From positions 9,176-33,960 of the forward strand of contig NYVY01000045.1 in the NCBI GenBank assembly GCA_002684875.1: a DNA stretch of 24,785 nt, given 5' to 3'. A program made the translations under genes and the position numbers. The DNA comes from Pseudomonadota bacterium. Its GTDB lineage: Bacteria > Pseudomonadota > Gammaproteobacteria > Burkholderiales > Burkholderiaceae_A. Under the pieces are notes generated by a model that saw only the letters and a list, made by a program, of their open reading frames with translations, ran no database searches and had not been told where the DNA came from. Of this stretch, positions 17,213 through 24,779 are shown piece by piece (positions within the stretch are counted from its first letter, which is position 1; each line of letters begins with the position of its first letter).

Positions 17213-18064
17213 ATGGACGCCTCATCGTACTACAATAACTTTGATTGCGGAAGGTTCTCTCTGGACATGAGAGAACCGAAAGTAATGGGTATTTTGAATG
17301 TAACCCCTGACTCCTTTTCTGATGGTGGCAACCTGTCCTCAGTCCAGTCTGCTGTTCGGTTAGCTGAGAAAATGGTGAAGTGCGGAGCTGATATAATCGA
17401 CGTTGGCGGAGAAAGTACCCGACCAGGTGCGAAATCCGTTTCTGCGTATGAAGAGTGGTCTAGACTCGGACCTGTTTTAAAACAATTGGTTAAATTAAAT
17501 GTCCCCGTGTCGGTCGACACTATGAAACCAACCGTAATGATGAAAGCTTGTGATGTAGGGGTTGATATCATAAACGACGTGTCTGGGTTTAACTCCCCTG
17601 AGGCTTTAGACTTTGTAAAAGAAGTCAAATCTACAGATGTTGGTTTTTGTATAATGCATATGCAAGGCAACCCTGAGACAATGCAAAATTCTCCAAGATA
17701 CGGAGATGTAGTAACGGAGGTTGAATTTTTTTTAAAAAATAAAGTTCTAGAGTTTAACAATATCGGGGTGGAAAAAACTAGGATCTTAGTAGACCCAGGT
17801 TTCGGCTTTGGGAAAACGTCTATGCATAATCTGTCCCTACTGAAGGGTCTTAAGAAGTTTTCAAGAATTTCTTGGCTGCTAGTTGGACTGTCTAGGAAAA
17901 GGCTCATATCTGAAATATGCAAATCACAAACGAAACCATCTGACAGATTGGGTGGTAGCCTAGCTATGGCTTCGTGGGCCTTAGCTAGGGGCGCTTCTAT
18001 AGTTAGGGTTCATGATGTATGTGAAACGGTGGAAATGATACGAGTATTAAAAGAGCTTAACTAA
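17213..18064 (+). CDS. folP: Dihydropteroate synthase
   Basis: DHPS condenses 6-hydroxymethyl-7,8-dihydropterin diphosphate with p-aminobenzoate in folate synthesis and is the sulfonamide target. The 283 residues show the TIM-barrel motifs MGILNVTPDSFSDGG (25-39), IIDVGGESTRPGA (61-73), VSVDTMK, INDVSGF, DPGFGFGKT and the C-terminal GLSRKR and VRVHDV segments. Loops 1 and 2 contain the expected Asn/Asp/Arg pterin and pyrophosphate residues. It starts at ATG 54 bp after ftsH and 20 bp before glmM, consistent with one operon. Confidence 0.97.
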   Translation: MDASSYYNNFDCGRFSLDMREPKVMGILNVTPDSFSDGGNLSSVQSAVRLAEKMVKCGADIIDVGGESTRPGAKSVSAYEEWSRLGPVLKQLVKLNVPVSVDTMKPTVMMKACDVGVDIINDVSGFNSPEALDFVKEVKSTDVGFCIMHMQGNPETMQNSPRYGDVVTEVEFFLKNKVLEFNNIGVEKTRILVDPGFGFGKTSMHNLSLLKGLKKFSRISWLLVGLSRKRLISEICKSQTKPSDRLGGSLAMASWALARGASIVRVHDVCETVEMIRVLKELN

Positions 18065-18084
18065 ATACTAAAATTTTATGATAA

Positions 18085-19416
18085 ATGGAAACTAGACTTA
18101 GTTTTGGAACTGACGGCATTAGGGGTAAAGTGTCGCCCGATGCTGTCTCTGAATTAGGATCTTATGAATTAGGGTCTGCAGTTGGGTCCTTGATTTTAGA
18201 AAAAAACAGTAATCCAAAAGTTGTGCTGGGACGGGATACCAGGGAGTCTGGAAAGATGTTATCAACTGCTATGGCAAATGGACTATGTCAAGTTGGTGTG
18301 AATGTTATCGAAGCAGGCATATTACCCAGCCCCGCTGTAGCATATATGACTAAGTTGTTGAAGGCAAATATTGGTATTGTCATTAGTGCCTCCCATAATA
18401 TTTATACCGATAATGGGTTTAAGTTTTTTGATTCTGATGGGACAAAAATTAGTCAGGATACAGAAAATAAAATCGAACAAAGACTATCAAACAATTTTTT
18501 GAAAAAAAGCGTAAAGCAAGGAAGTGTGAAAGTTTACAACGATGCACATGTTGAGTACGTAAAATTTTGTGAGTCCTGTTTTTCGGAAGGCCTTTTAATG
18601 GATGGGCTTAAAGTTGTTCTTGATGCTGCTAACGGAGCATCCTATCATTGCCTTGGTCGGGTGTTTTCTGAATTAGGGGCGGATATAGTTGAAATTGGAA
18701 ATAAACCAAATGGTCGTAATATAAACGATCAAGTAGGGTCTTTGTTTCCAGAGCAACTGTCAAAAAAAATACTTGAAACCTCCTCCGATATTGGCATAGC
18801 TTTGGACGGTGATGGGGATCGGGTGCTGGTAGCAGATAGTAAGGGAAAAGTTTATCAGGGAGATGAGCTTATATACGCTATCGCGAAGAACCGAATTAGA
18901 GAATATGGTTTGGAGTATGTGAAGGGTGTGGTTGGAACTTTGATGAGTAATTTAGCGTTGGAAAAGATTATTATCAAGTCTGGACTAGAGTTTTGTAGAA
19001 CAAAAGTGGGAGATCGTTTTATTTTTCAAAAATTACAAGAAAGAGGGTGGTCTTTGGGAGGAGAAACTTCTGGCCATATACTGTTAACCGATATCCACAC
19101 AACTGGGGATGGGATTATTACCGCGTTAAAAATAGTAGAAGCGATGATAGAGAGCGGTAAAACTATTGACAGCTTGATTGAGGGTTTAGAGCTATTTCCA
19201 CAGGTTATGGTAAATGTAGCAATACAGTCTGGCTGTAACTGGCCAGCCAGTGGAAAATTCGAAAAGGCTAGAGCTGAAGTTATCGACAAGTTGGGTAAAG
19301 AAGGTAGAATCTTGGTTCGTCCATCTGGTACGGAACCTATAATTCGAATTATGGTTGAGTCAAAAGATAGAGTCCTTTCTACAGAATCTGCCAATTACCT
19401 TGCATCATTTTTGTAA
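18085..19416 (+). CDS. glmM: Phosphoglucosamine mutase
   Basis: GlmM converts glucosamine-6-phosphate to glucosamine-1-phosphate for UDP-GlcNAc, and so for peptidoglycan and LPS. The 443 residues match the family's 445. Visible: FGTDGIRG (7-14), the phosphoserine loop ISASHN (phosphoserine S103), the Mg site DGDGDR (D241/D243/D245), the sugar loop GGETSGH, and the phosphate loop RPSGTEP near residue 411. The loop that is normally SHNPFYDNG reads SHNIYTDNG here, so the usual proline after SHN is Ile. Everything else looks intact. It is the last gene of the ftsH-folP-glmM run and ends 4 bp from a convergent small gene. Confidence 0.97.
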   Translation: METRLSFGTDGIRGKVSPDAVSELGSYELGSAVGSLILEKNSNPKVVLGRDTRESGKMLSTAMANGLCQVGVNVIEAGILPSPAVAYMTKLLKANIGIVISASHNIYTDNGFKFFDSDGTKISQDTENKIEQRLSNNFLKKSVKQGSVKVYNDAHVEYVKFCESCFSEGLLMDGLKVVLDAANGASYHCLGRVFSELGADIVEIGNKPNGRNINDQVGSLFPEQLSKKILETSSDIGIALDGDGDRVLVADSKGKVYQGDELIYAIAKNRIREYGLEYVKGVVGTLMSNLALEKIIIKSGLEFCRTKVGDRFIFQKLQERGWSLGGETSGHILLTDIHTTGDGIITALKIVEAMIESGKTIDSLIEGLELFPQVMVNVAIQSGCNWPASGKFEKARAEVIDKLGKEGRILVRPSGTEPIIRIMVESKDRVLSTESANYLASFL

Positions 19417-19420
19417 CTGT

Positions 19421-19738
19421 CTACTCTCTCCGTAATACATTCATCATCGTTGGGCAACTAAAACCAGCGCCTATACTATTACTTTCGACCCTTCCCTTAA
19501 CAGAAGGACATCGATAAATACAAGTTGTTCCACCGTCGCTAAGCTTCTTTCTTTCGCGAAGGTAGCAATTTATAGAATCTCTTCTTGCTTTTTCGCGTTT
19601 AATTTTGTCAATTCTAGCCTTCCGTTTAGCCTCAATGGGGTCTATTCCCCTTGGAGGGGGTACAGCATTTAAAGCTCCAGAAAGAAAGAAGCAAGAAACT
19701 AATAGAGCTACGTATTTTTTTTTATTTATCATATTCAT
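19421..19738 (-). CDS. Small exported cysteine-containing protein of unknown function
   Basis: I do not recognise this 105-residue protein. It has a basic N-terminus (MNMINKKK), a hydrophobic stretch (YVALLVSCFFLSG) and a plausible signal peptidase I site after ALNA, before VPPPRG. LVSC at residues 13-16 could be a lipobox, but the hydrophobic stretch continues beyond it. A highly charged, Lys/Arg-rich helical segment follows (IEAKRKARIDKIKREKARRD), then four cysteines in INCYL, TTCIYRCPS and FSCP, which may form two disulfides in the periplasm. The start is ATG with an AAGAGG Shine-Dalgarno-like sequence. It is convergent with glmM and divergent from pstS. A signal peptide plus Shine-Dalgarno makes a real gene likely. 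Confidence 0.65.
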   Translation of the reverse strand: MNMINKKKYVALLVSCFFLSGALNAVPPPRGIDPIEAKRKARIDKIKREKARRDSINCYLRERKKLSDGGTTCIYRCPSVKGRVESNSIGAGFSCPTMMNVLRRE

Positions 19739-19763
19739 TCTCTAGCCTCTTAAAGTAACACAA

Positions 19764-19787
19764 TTTTAGACAAAATTTTATCTAAAA
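19764..19787. promoter_or_regulatory. 24-bp near-perfect palindrome between divergent genes
   Basis: The left half TTTTAGACAAAA (19764-19775) and right half TTTTATCTAAAA (19776-19787) are reverse complements at 11 of 12 positions. The site lies between the start of the small exported-protein gene (26 bp away) and that of pstS (119 bp away). No gene ends into it, so it is not an obvious terminator. On the minus strand it contains TAAAAT -10-like hexamers. A repressor or activator operator is the simplest reading, but chance symmetry in AT-rich DNA is possible. Confidence 0.45.
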
Positions 19788-19842
19788 GTTTGTACTAATC
19801 ATTACTTTACCAATTCTTTGAAAATAGGAAAAAAATTGCATG

Positions 19843-19860
19843 TTGTTATATTTTTGTAAT
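19843..19860 (+). promoter_or_regulatory. Pho-box-like direct repeat upstream of pstS
   Basis: TTGTTAT (19843-19849) and TTGTAAT (19854-19860) are 7-base direct repeats separated by 4 bases, the 11-bp spacing of a PhoB binding site (two CTGTCAT-like units). A weak -10, TATACA, follows at 19876-19881, and the pstS Shine-Dalgarno AAGGAG is at 19896-19901. The spacing to the -10 (15 bp) is longer than in classic E. coli Pho promoters, and the hexamers are AT-shifted, so the call rests mainly on architecture and the downstream pst operon. Confidence 0.45.
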
Positions 19861-19906
19861 AACTTTTTCTCACACTATACAGACCATCTATTGTTAAGGA
19901 GTTCAA

Positions 19907-20947
19907 ATGTTTGTTCGAATAATTATACTGGCAGGGTTAGGAAATTTTTTTTCCAGCTCAGTTCTTGCGAGGGATTATATAAGTATGAAGGGTTCATCTA
20001 CGGTTTTTCCATTTGCAACCATTGTTGCAGAACAACTAGGAAAAAACCCAAGGTTAAAAACTCCAGTAGTAGAATCCGGAGGTTCTTCTGTTGGAAAAAA
20101 GGGGGTTTGTGAAGGTACTGGAACGAAGTTCGTCGATATTGGTAATGCGTCTTCTCGAATGAAGAAAAAAGAACTTGCATTCTGCGAGAAAAATGGCGTG
20201 AAGGTAACTGAGATTAAGATAGGGTACGATGGAATCATTCTTGCCAATTCTAAAAAAGGAATACAGTTAAATATTTCTCGAGCAGATTTGGCTAAAGCGT
20301 TAACTGCGGAAGTCCCAAATGCTGCTGGAACCGAGTTTGTCCCGAATTATTATAAAAAATGGTCTGACATAAAACCAATGCTCCCTGATGTGCCTATCAA
20401 AGTATACGGACCACCAACCACTTCGGGAACACGAGCTTCTTTTGCCGAATTGATAAATCAGAAATCATATTGTGGAAAAGACTCTGTTGCAATAAAACTA
20501 TCAGAAGCCCGAGGGGATAAAAAGGGAAAAAAATGCAGAGCTATGCGCACTGACGGCGTGTATGTTGAGGCTGGAGAACAGGATAATCTTATCGTTCAAA
20601 AGCTTAAAGAGGACCCATCTGCTTATGGAATCTTTGGATTTTCATATTTAGATCAAAATACTGACACTATTCAAGGTGCTATTTTAGACGATGCGGAACC
20701 TACATTCGTAAATATTTCTTCTGGTAAGTATAAAGCCTCTAGAGCACTTTATTTTTATGTTAAACATTCCCATATTGACGTTGTTCCAGGAATTAGGGAC
20801 TACATGGCAGAATGGCAAAAGCATTGGGGTGAAGACGGAGCGCTTGCTGATGCTGGGATGATACCAATGAGCTCGGATGAACGTTCAAACTATAAGGTCG
20901 CTATGAAGGATCTTCCAGTACTTGTAATGGGAGATTTGAAGAAGTAA
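19907..20947 (+). CDS. pstS: Phosphate ABC transporter, periplasmic phosphate-binding protein
   Basis: PstS captures inorganic phosphate in the periplasm and delivers it to PstCA. The 346 residues start with a short signal peptide (MFVRIIILAGLGNFF, cleavage likely after SSVLA) and mature at about RDYISMKGSSTVFPF. The phosphate-binding loops are visible as GSSTVFPF, ESGGSSVGKKG, DIGNASSRMKKKE, and GPPTTSGTRASF. A C-terminal YFYVKHSHIDVVPGI segment follows. ATG 19907 is preceded by AAGGAG at 6-base spacing. A terminator-like hairpin after the gene probably makes pstS more abundant than the membrane components, as a binding protein needs to be. Confidence 0.95.
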   Translation: MFVRIIILAGLGNFFSSSVLARDYISMKGSSTVFPFATIVAEQLGKNPRLKTPVVESGGSSVGKKGVCEGTGTKFVDIGNASSRMKKKELAFCEKNGVKVTEIKIGYDGIILANSKKGIQLNISRADLAKALTAEVPNAAGTEFVPNYYKKWSDIKPMLPDVPIKVYGPPTTSGTRASFAELINQKSYCGKDSVAIKLSEARGDKKGKKCRAMRTDGVYVEAGEQDNLIVQKLKEDPSAYGIFGFSYLDQNTDTIQGAILDDAEPTFVNISSGKYKASRALYFYVKHSHIDVVPGIRDYMAEWQKHWGEDGALADAGMIPMSSDERSNYKVAMKDLPVLVMGDLKK

Positions 20948-20981
20948 AGTATTATGACCGATATTTAATTAGAATAAAAAC

Positions 20982-21017
20982 GGGGGTCAAGGCGTTTTTG
21001 GTTTTGGCCCCCATTTT
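20982..21017 (+). terminator. Hairpin terminator/attenuator between pstS and pstC
   Basis: GGGGGTCAA (20982-20990) pairs with TTGGCCCCC (21004-21012) through nine pairs, one of them a T-G wobble, around a 13-base loop, and ATTTT follows. A-rich bases before the stem could extend it against the T run. This is a convincing intrinsic-terminator shape, probably partial since pstC, pstA and pstB lie downstream with no clear promoter of their own. Confidence 0.75.
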
Positions 21018-21057
21018 ACGACTGGAGCAAAAAATTTTTTCTGGATTTGAAACAATA

Positions 21058-22413
21058 ATGCTTACTATCAGCTCAGGAACCATCTTTGGCTTTTTGGGTT
21101 ATAGATCAGCTATTGAGTCGAGGCGAACTCAAAAGCTAAACTCTCTGGGTAAATATCATTTTTATTGGTGTTGTTTGTTAAGTTTTATCCCCGCAATACT
21201 TTTCTTTCTGTTTTTTTCCGTGATTGATGGTTTTATTTTAAAAGTCTGGCTCGAGGACTTTTATCCAAATATAGACTCACTTGATTTCACCGATAAGGAA
21301 ATCAATTTTATTAAGGTAATGAATGAGGTTGATGGTATTACTTTTGGGAAAGCAGAACCTTGGGTTATAACAGCTGCAGAATCTTGGAAAATCTGGATAT
21401 CAGTTGCTGATAATCTGAGATCATACATAACCTTTGCGTTAAGCATTAGTTTTGGTTTTTTTGCTTATAAAAAAGTTAGTCCTAAGTTTGAGGCTAGGTT
21501 TAATGTAGAAAAAATAATTTTATACATTTTGGGATTAAGTTCAGTCGTTGCAATCTTAACGACTATGGGTATAGTTTTTTCTGTTTTATTTGAAACAATA
21601 CGATTTTTCGATTATATTCACCCGTGGGATTTTTTATTTGGGTTAACTTGGAACCCCCAATTCGAAGGTGCTGTCAGGGCTGGGTCTGAGGGGGCTGATC
21701 CTGAATATGGTATGGTTCCAATGTTTGTTGGTACTATTTTAATTTCGCTTGTTGCACTAACAGTCGCTGTTCCTGTTGGCTTATTGAGTGCGGTATATTT
21801 AGCAGAATATGCTAGTAAAAGGGTAAGAGGAATCGTAAAACCTCTTTTAGAGATTCTTGCTGGAATACCTACAGTGGTGTACGGTTTTTTTGCAGCGTTA
21901 ACAATAGCTCCAATGGTCAAAAGTTTTGGAGAACAGGCTGGCCTGACGGTATCATCTGAATCTGCATTAGCGGCAGGTTTGGTCATGGGAGTAATGATAA
22001 TACCATTCGTTTCGTCTTTATCAGACGATGTAATTAACTCGGTCCCACAATCTATGAGAGATGCAGCTTATGGGCTTGGTTCAACTGTTAATGAAACAGT
22101 TCGGCTTGTTGTGTTGCCCGCCGCTTTACCAGGTATCGTTGCCGCAATAATCCTTGCTGTTTCTAGAGCAATTGGGGAAACTATGATTGTTGTTATGGCC
22201 GCGGGATTAGCTGCAAACTTGACATTAAACCCGTTAGATGCCGTTACTACCGTTACTACTCAGATTGTAACTATATTAGTTGGAGATCAAGAATTTGAAT
22301 CAGCTAAAACTCTTTCTGCATTTGCGCTAGCTTTGATGCTGATAATCACTACTTTGGTTCTTAATTTTTTTGCTTTACAGATAGTTAAAAAATATCGGGA
22401 GCAGTATGAGTAA
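21058..22413 (+). CDS. pstC: Phosphate ABC transporter permease PstC
   Basis: PstC is one of the two inner-membrane channel subunits. ATG 21058 is chosen (451 residues, MLTISSGTIFGFLGYRSA) because the open frame before it (from TTG 20998) runs through the terminator hairpin and encodes no membrane segment. The protein is the long form common in marine and freshwater proteobacteria: two N-terminal helices (about 3-17 and 39-60), a periplasmic segment containing GITFGKAEPW, then the ABC permease core. The core shows RGIVKPLLEILAGIPTVVYG and the EAA-type loop DAAYGLGSTVNETVRLVVLP followed by AIGETMIVVMAAG. It overlaps pstA by 8 bp. Confidence 0.95.
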   Translation: MLTISSGTIFGFLGYRSAIESRRTQKLNSLGKYHFYWCCLLSFIPAILFFLFFSVIDGFILKVWLEDFYPNIDSLDFTDKEINFIKVMNEVDGITFGKAEPWVITAAESWKIWISVADNLRSYITFALSISFGFFAYKKVSPKFEARFNVEKIILYILGLSSVVAILTTMGIVFSVLFETIRFFDYIHPWDFLFGLTWNPQFEGAVRAGSEGADPEYGMVPMFVGTILISLVALTVAVPVGLLSAVYLAEYASKRVRGIVKPLLEILAGIPTVVYGFFAALTIAPMVKSFGEQAGLTVSSESALAAGLVMGVMIIPFVSSLSDDVINSVPQSMRDAAYGLGSTVNETVRLVVLPAALPGIVAAIILAVSRAIGETMIVVMAAGLAANLTLNPLDAVTTVTTQIVTILVGDQEFESAKTLSAFALALMLIITTLVLNFFALQIVKKYREQYE

Positions 22414-23707
22414 AATAGCCAAAATGTCAACAAAGGAAGTTTCTGAAAAAATTTTATCTTCAATAGCTAGGAGGCATTCACGTGAAAAACGTTTTAAATT
22501 TTTGGGGCAAGCAGCCATTTCCCTTGCTATTTTCTTTTTGTTTTTTTTGTTTTATCTGATTGTTGTAAATGGTGTTCCTGGTTTATTTCAACACTATATT
22601 TCTCTGGATGTCAAAATTGATGCCAAGAGAATTGACCCGAAGGGAGACTTTTCAGATGAATCTTTTTTTGCAGGCGAAGCTTCAAAGATTGTACATGAGG
22701 CTCTCTATGAAGCACTAGATTATCCAGATGGAAGAACTGAAAAGAAAACTGCACGGTCGTTATTATCGTCAGCCTCAGATGTAAGGCTAGTTAATTTTGT
22801 AAAGAAAAAACCAGAATTACTAGATAAAACAGTGAAACTAAAATTCGCTCTTGATGATGATGTTGATACTTTTCTAAGGGGGTACATTTCGAGAGACACT
22901 CCAGAAAGTGATAGAAGGCTTTCGAATTTAGCAATCAACTTCGTTGATTTGTTAAATAATGATGAACGAATAACGTATGAGCTTTCAGACTACTTGTTTT
23001 TTGGTTCAGCTTCAAGGGAAGCGGAGATAGCTGGAATAAAAGGAGCATTGTTTGGTTCAATTCTTACTATGGTTGTATGTTTGTCGATAGCCTTTCCTTT
23101 GGGGCTTGCAACTGCTATTTATTTGGAAGAGATAGCTCCAAAAAACTGGTTGACTGAAATGATTGAAATCAACATCAATAACCTTGCCGCGGTGCCGTCA
23201 GTCGTATTTGGAATTATGGGGTTAGCGATTTTCATAGTAGCTTTTGGCTTTCCCCGTTCTGTCCCGTTGGTAGGAGGTGTGGTTTTAGCATTAATGACCT
23301 TGCCAACAATAATAATTTCTTCGAGGGCTGCTATAAAAGCGGTACCACCAAGTATTAAAGATGCAGCCTACGGGATAGGCGCTTCAAAAATGCAAATGAT
23401 TTTCCATCACGTAATTCCTCTAGCAATGCCTGGGATGTTAACTGGTACTATTATTGGAATGGCTCAAGCGCTTGGTGAAACTGCTCCGTTGTTGATGATA
23501 GGGATGGTTGCGTTTATAGTGGATGTTCCTGGTGGGGTTACTGAGCCAAGCACTGCCTTGCCAGTTCAAATCTTTATGTGGGCGGATTTTGCTGAGAGAA
23601 TGTTTGTACATAAGACTAGTGCGGCCATCATCGTTTTGTTGGTTTTTTTGTTGCTAATGAATTTTACTGCCGTAGTACTCAGAAAGAAATTAGAAAAACG
23701 GTGGTAG
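22406..23707 (+). CDS. pstA: Phosphate ABC transporter permease PstA (long form with N-terminal periplasmic domain)
   Basis: PstA is the second channel subunit, pairing with PstC. The 433 residues exceed E. coli PstA (296) because of an N-terminal region: one helix at about 35-56 (AISLAIFFLFFLFYLIVVNG), then about 150 soluble residues, probably periplasmic, of the DUF3333 type seen in alpha- and betaproteobacterial PstA. The permease core follows from about residue 212 with NLAAVPSVVFGIMGLA, the EAA loop DAAYGIGASKMQMIFHHVIP, and ALGETAPLLMIG. The start ATG overlaps the pstC end, implying translational coupling. Confidence 0.95.
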   Translation: MSKIAKMSTKEVSEKILSSIARRHSREKRFKFLGQAAISLAIFFLFFLFYLIVVNGVPGLFQHYISLDVKIDAKRIDPKGDFSDESFFAGEASKIVHEALYEALDYPDGRTEKKTARSLLSSASDVRLVNFVKKKPELLDKTVKLKFALDDDVDTFLRGYISRDTPESDRRLSNLAINFVDLLNNDERITYELSDYLFFGSASREAEIAGIKGALFGSILTMVVCLSIAFPLGLATAIYLEEIAPKNWLTEMIEININNLAAVPSVVFGIMGLAIFIVAFGFPRSVPLVGGVVLALMTLPTIIISSRAAIKAVPPSIKDAAYGIGASKMQMIFHHVIPLAMPGMLTGTIIGMAQALGETAPLLMIGMVAFIVDVPGGVTEPSTALPVQIFMWADFAERMFVHKTSAAIIVLLVFLLLMNFTAVVLRKKLEKRW

Positions 23708-23782
23708 TTTACTTTTTAAGAAGATATAGTGAAAACTTTAACTTCTATCGACTACTAAAAATTTAGCAAGAAATAAAATAAA

Positions 23783-24589
23783 ATGGACCACAAAGCGCTT
23801 CCAGAAACAACCGTAGGGAATGTATTTGTCCCCAACGCAAGAATGTCCACCCGTAATGTGAATGTTTTTTATGGAGTAAAACAAGCTCTTACAGGAGTTA
23901 CAGTTGATATTGGAGAAAAAGAGGTTATAGCGTTTATAGGGCCGTCAGGGTGCGGAAAATCCACTTTATTGAGAAGCCTCAATCGAATGAATGACACTAT
24001 CGAAGGATGTCGCTTGGAGGGCAAAGTTTTGCTCGATGAAACAAATATTTATGACTCTTCCGTGGATGTCGTTGCATTGAGAGCTAGGGTTGGAATAGTT
24101 TTTCAAAAACCCAACCCTTTTCCAAAGTCGATTTTCGAAAATGTAGCTTATGGGCCTCGAATACATGGTTTAACAACAACTAAAGCTGAGTTGAATGAAA
24201 TTGTAGAGTCATCTCTTTTGAGGGCAGGTATTTGGGATGAAGTTAAAGATAGGCTCAATCAACCTGGCACTGGGCTCTCTGGTGGTCAACAGCAACGCTT
24301 ATGCATTGCACGGGCTATAGCTGTTTCACCAGAGGTTATTCTTATGGATGAGCCCTGTTCTGCCCTTGACCCAATCGCAACTGCGAAGGTTGAGCAGTTG
24401 ATTTCAGAATTACGCTCCGAATATACGATTGTTATCGTTACTCATTCTATGCAGCAGGCGGCAAGAGTTTCTGATCGTACTGCGTATTTTCATTTGGGAA
24501 AACTTATTGAGGTTGGTAGAACAAAAGAATTATTTATAAATCCCGTCCATCAGCTTACACAAGATTACATCACAGGTCGCTTTGGTTAA
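23783..24589 (+). CDS. pstB: Phosphate ABC transporter ATP-binding protein PstB
   Basis: PstB is the cytoplasmic ATPase powering phosphate import; in many bacteria the complex also signals through PhoU to PhoR/PhoB. The 268 residues show Walker [10 protein letters not shown] (53-61), the Q-loop glutamine Q108 in [15 protein letters not shown], the signature [10 protein letters not shown] (165-174), Walker B VILMDE (185-190) and the switch His in IVTHSMQQA. It is 75 bp after pstA, a gap with no clear terminator. No phoU follows; tRNA genes begin 30 bp later. Confidence 0.97.
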   Translation: MDHKALPETTVGNVFVPNARMSTRNVNVFYGVKQALTGVTVDIGEKEVIAFIGPSGCGKSTLLRSLNRMNDTIEGCRLEGKVLLDETNIYDSSVDVVALRARVGIVFQKPNPFPKSIFENVAYGPRIHGLTTTKAELNEIVESSLLRAGIWDEVKDRLNQPGTGLSGGQQQRLCIARAIAVSPEVILMDEPCSALDPIATAKVEQLISELRSEYTIVIVTHSMQQAARVSDRTAYFHLGKLIEVGRTKELFINPVHQLTQDYITGRFG

Positions 24590-24611
24590 ATAGGGTAGAC
24601 TGAGTTATAAT
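24582..24611 (+). promoter_or_regulatory. Promoter for the tRNA-Pro/tRNA-Arg pair
   Basis: A perfect TATAAT at 24606-24611 lies 8 bases before the tRNA-Pro 5' end. A weak -35, TTGGTT, is at 24582-24587 with an 18-bp spacer, overlapping the last codons of pstB. The -10 and its position are convincing; the -35 matches only TTG of the consensus. Confidence 0.6.
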
Positions 24612-24619
24612 AATTGGTT

Positions 24620-24696
24620 CGGGGCGTAGCGCAGCCTGGTAGCGCATCTGCTTTGGGAGCAGAGGGTCGGATGTTCGAATCATCTCGCCCCGACCA
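24620..24696 (+). tRNA. tRNA-Pro(TGG)
   Basis: A complete 77-base cloverleaf. The 7-bp acceptor CGGGGCG pairs with CGCCCCG, followed by A and an encoded CCA. The anticodon stem TCTGC/GCAGA encloses loop TTTGGGA, so the anticodon is TGG (24654-24656). The T-loop TTCGAAT is present. The C1-G72 pair is typical of bacterial tRNA-Pro. This wobble-U species can read all or most CCN codons. Confidence 0.97.
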
Positions 24697-24702
24697 AATT
24701 AG

Positions 24703-24779
24703 CTGCCGGTAGCTCAGCTGGATAGAGCAACAGCCTTCTAAGCTGTGGGTCGGGGGTTCGAATCCCTCTCGGCAGGCCA
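24703..24779 (+). tRNA. tRNA-Arg(TCT)
   Basis: A complete 77-base cloverleaf 6 bases after tRNA-Pro. Acceptor CTGCCGG pairs with TCGGCAG (last pair a G-T wobble), then discriminator G and encoded CCA. Anticodon stem ACAGC/GCTGT encloses CTTCTAA, giving TCT (24737-24739), which reads AGA/AGG. T-stem GGGGG/CCCTC flanks TTCGAAT. Discriminator G and A20-region AGCTGGATAGAGC fit tRNA-Arg. It is probably co-transcribed with tRNA-Pro. Confidence 0.95.

Noticed and set aside
17230..17922. A 230-residue minus-strand open frame opposite folP
   Set aside because: It lies wholly within folP, whose motifs are intact. The antisense protein has no recognisable domain and no Shine-Dalgarno, so it is a shadow frame.
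23708..23782. A possible terminator hairpin between pstA and pstB (AGAAG...CTTCT)
   Set aside because: The stem is only about 5 bp with a long AT-rich loop and no T tract, so it is not convincing.
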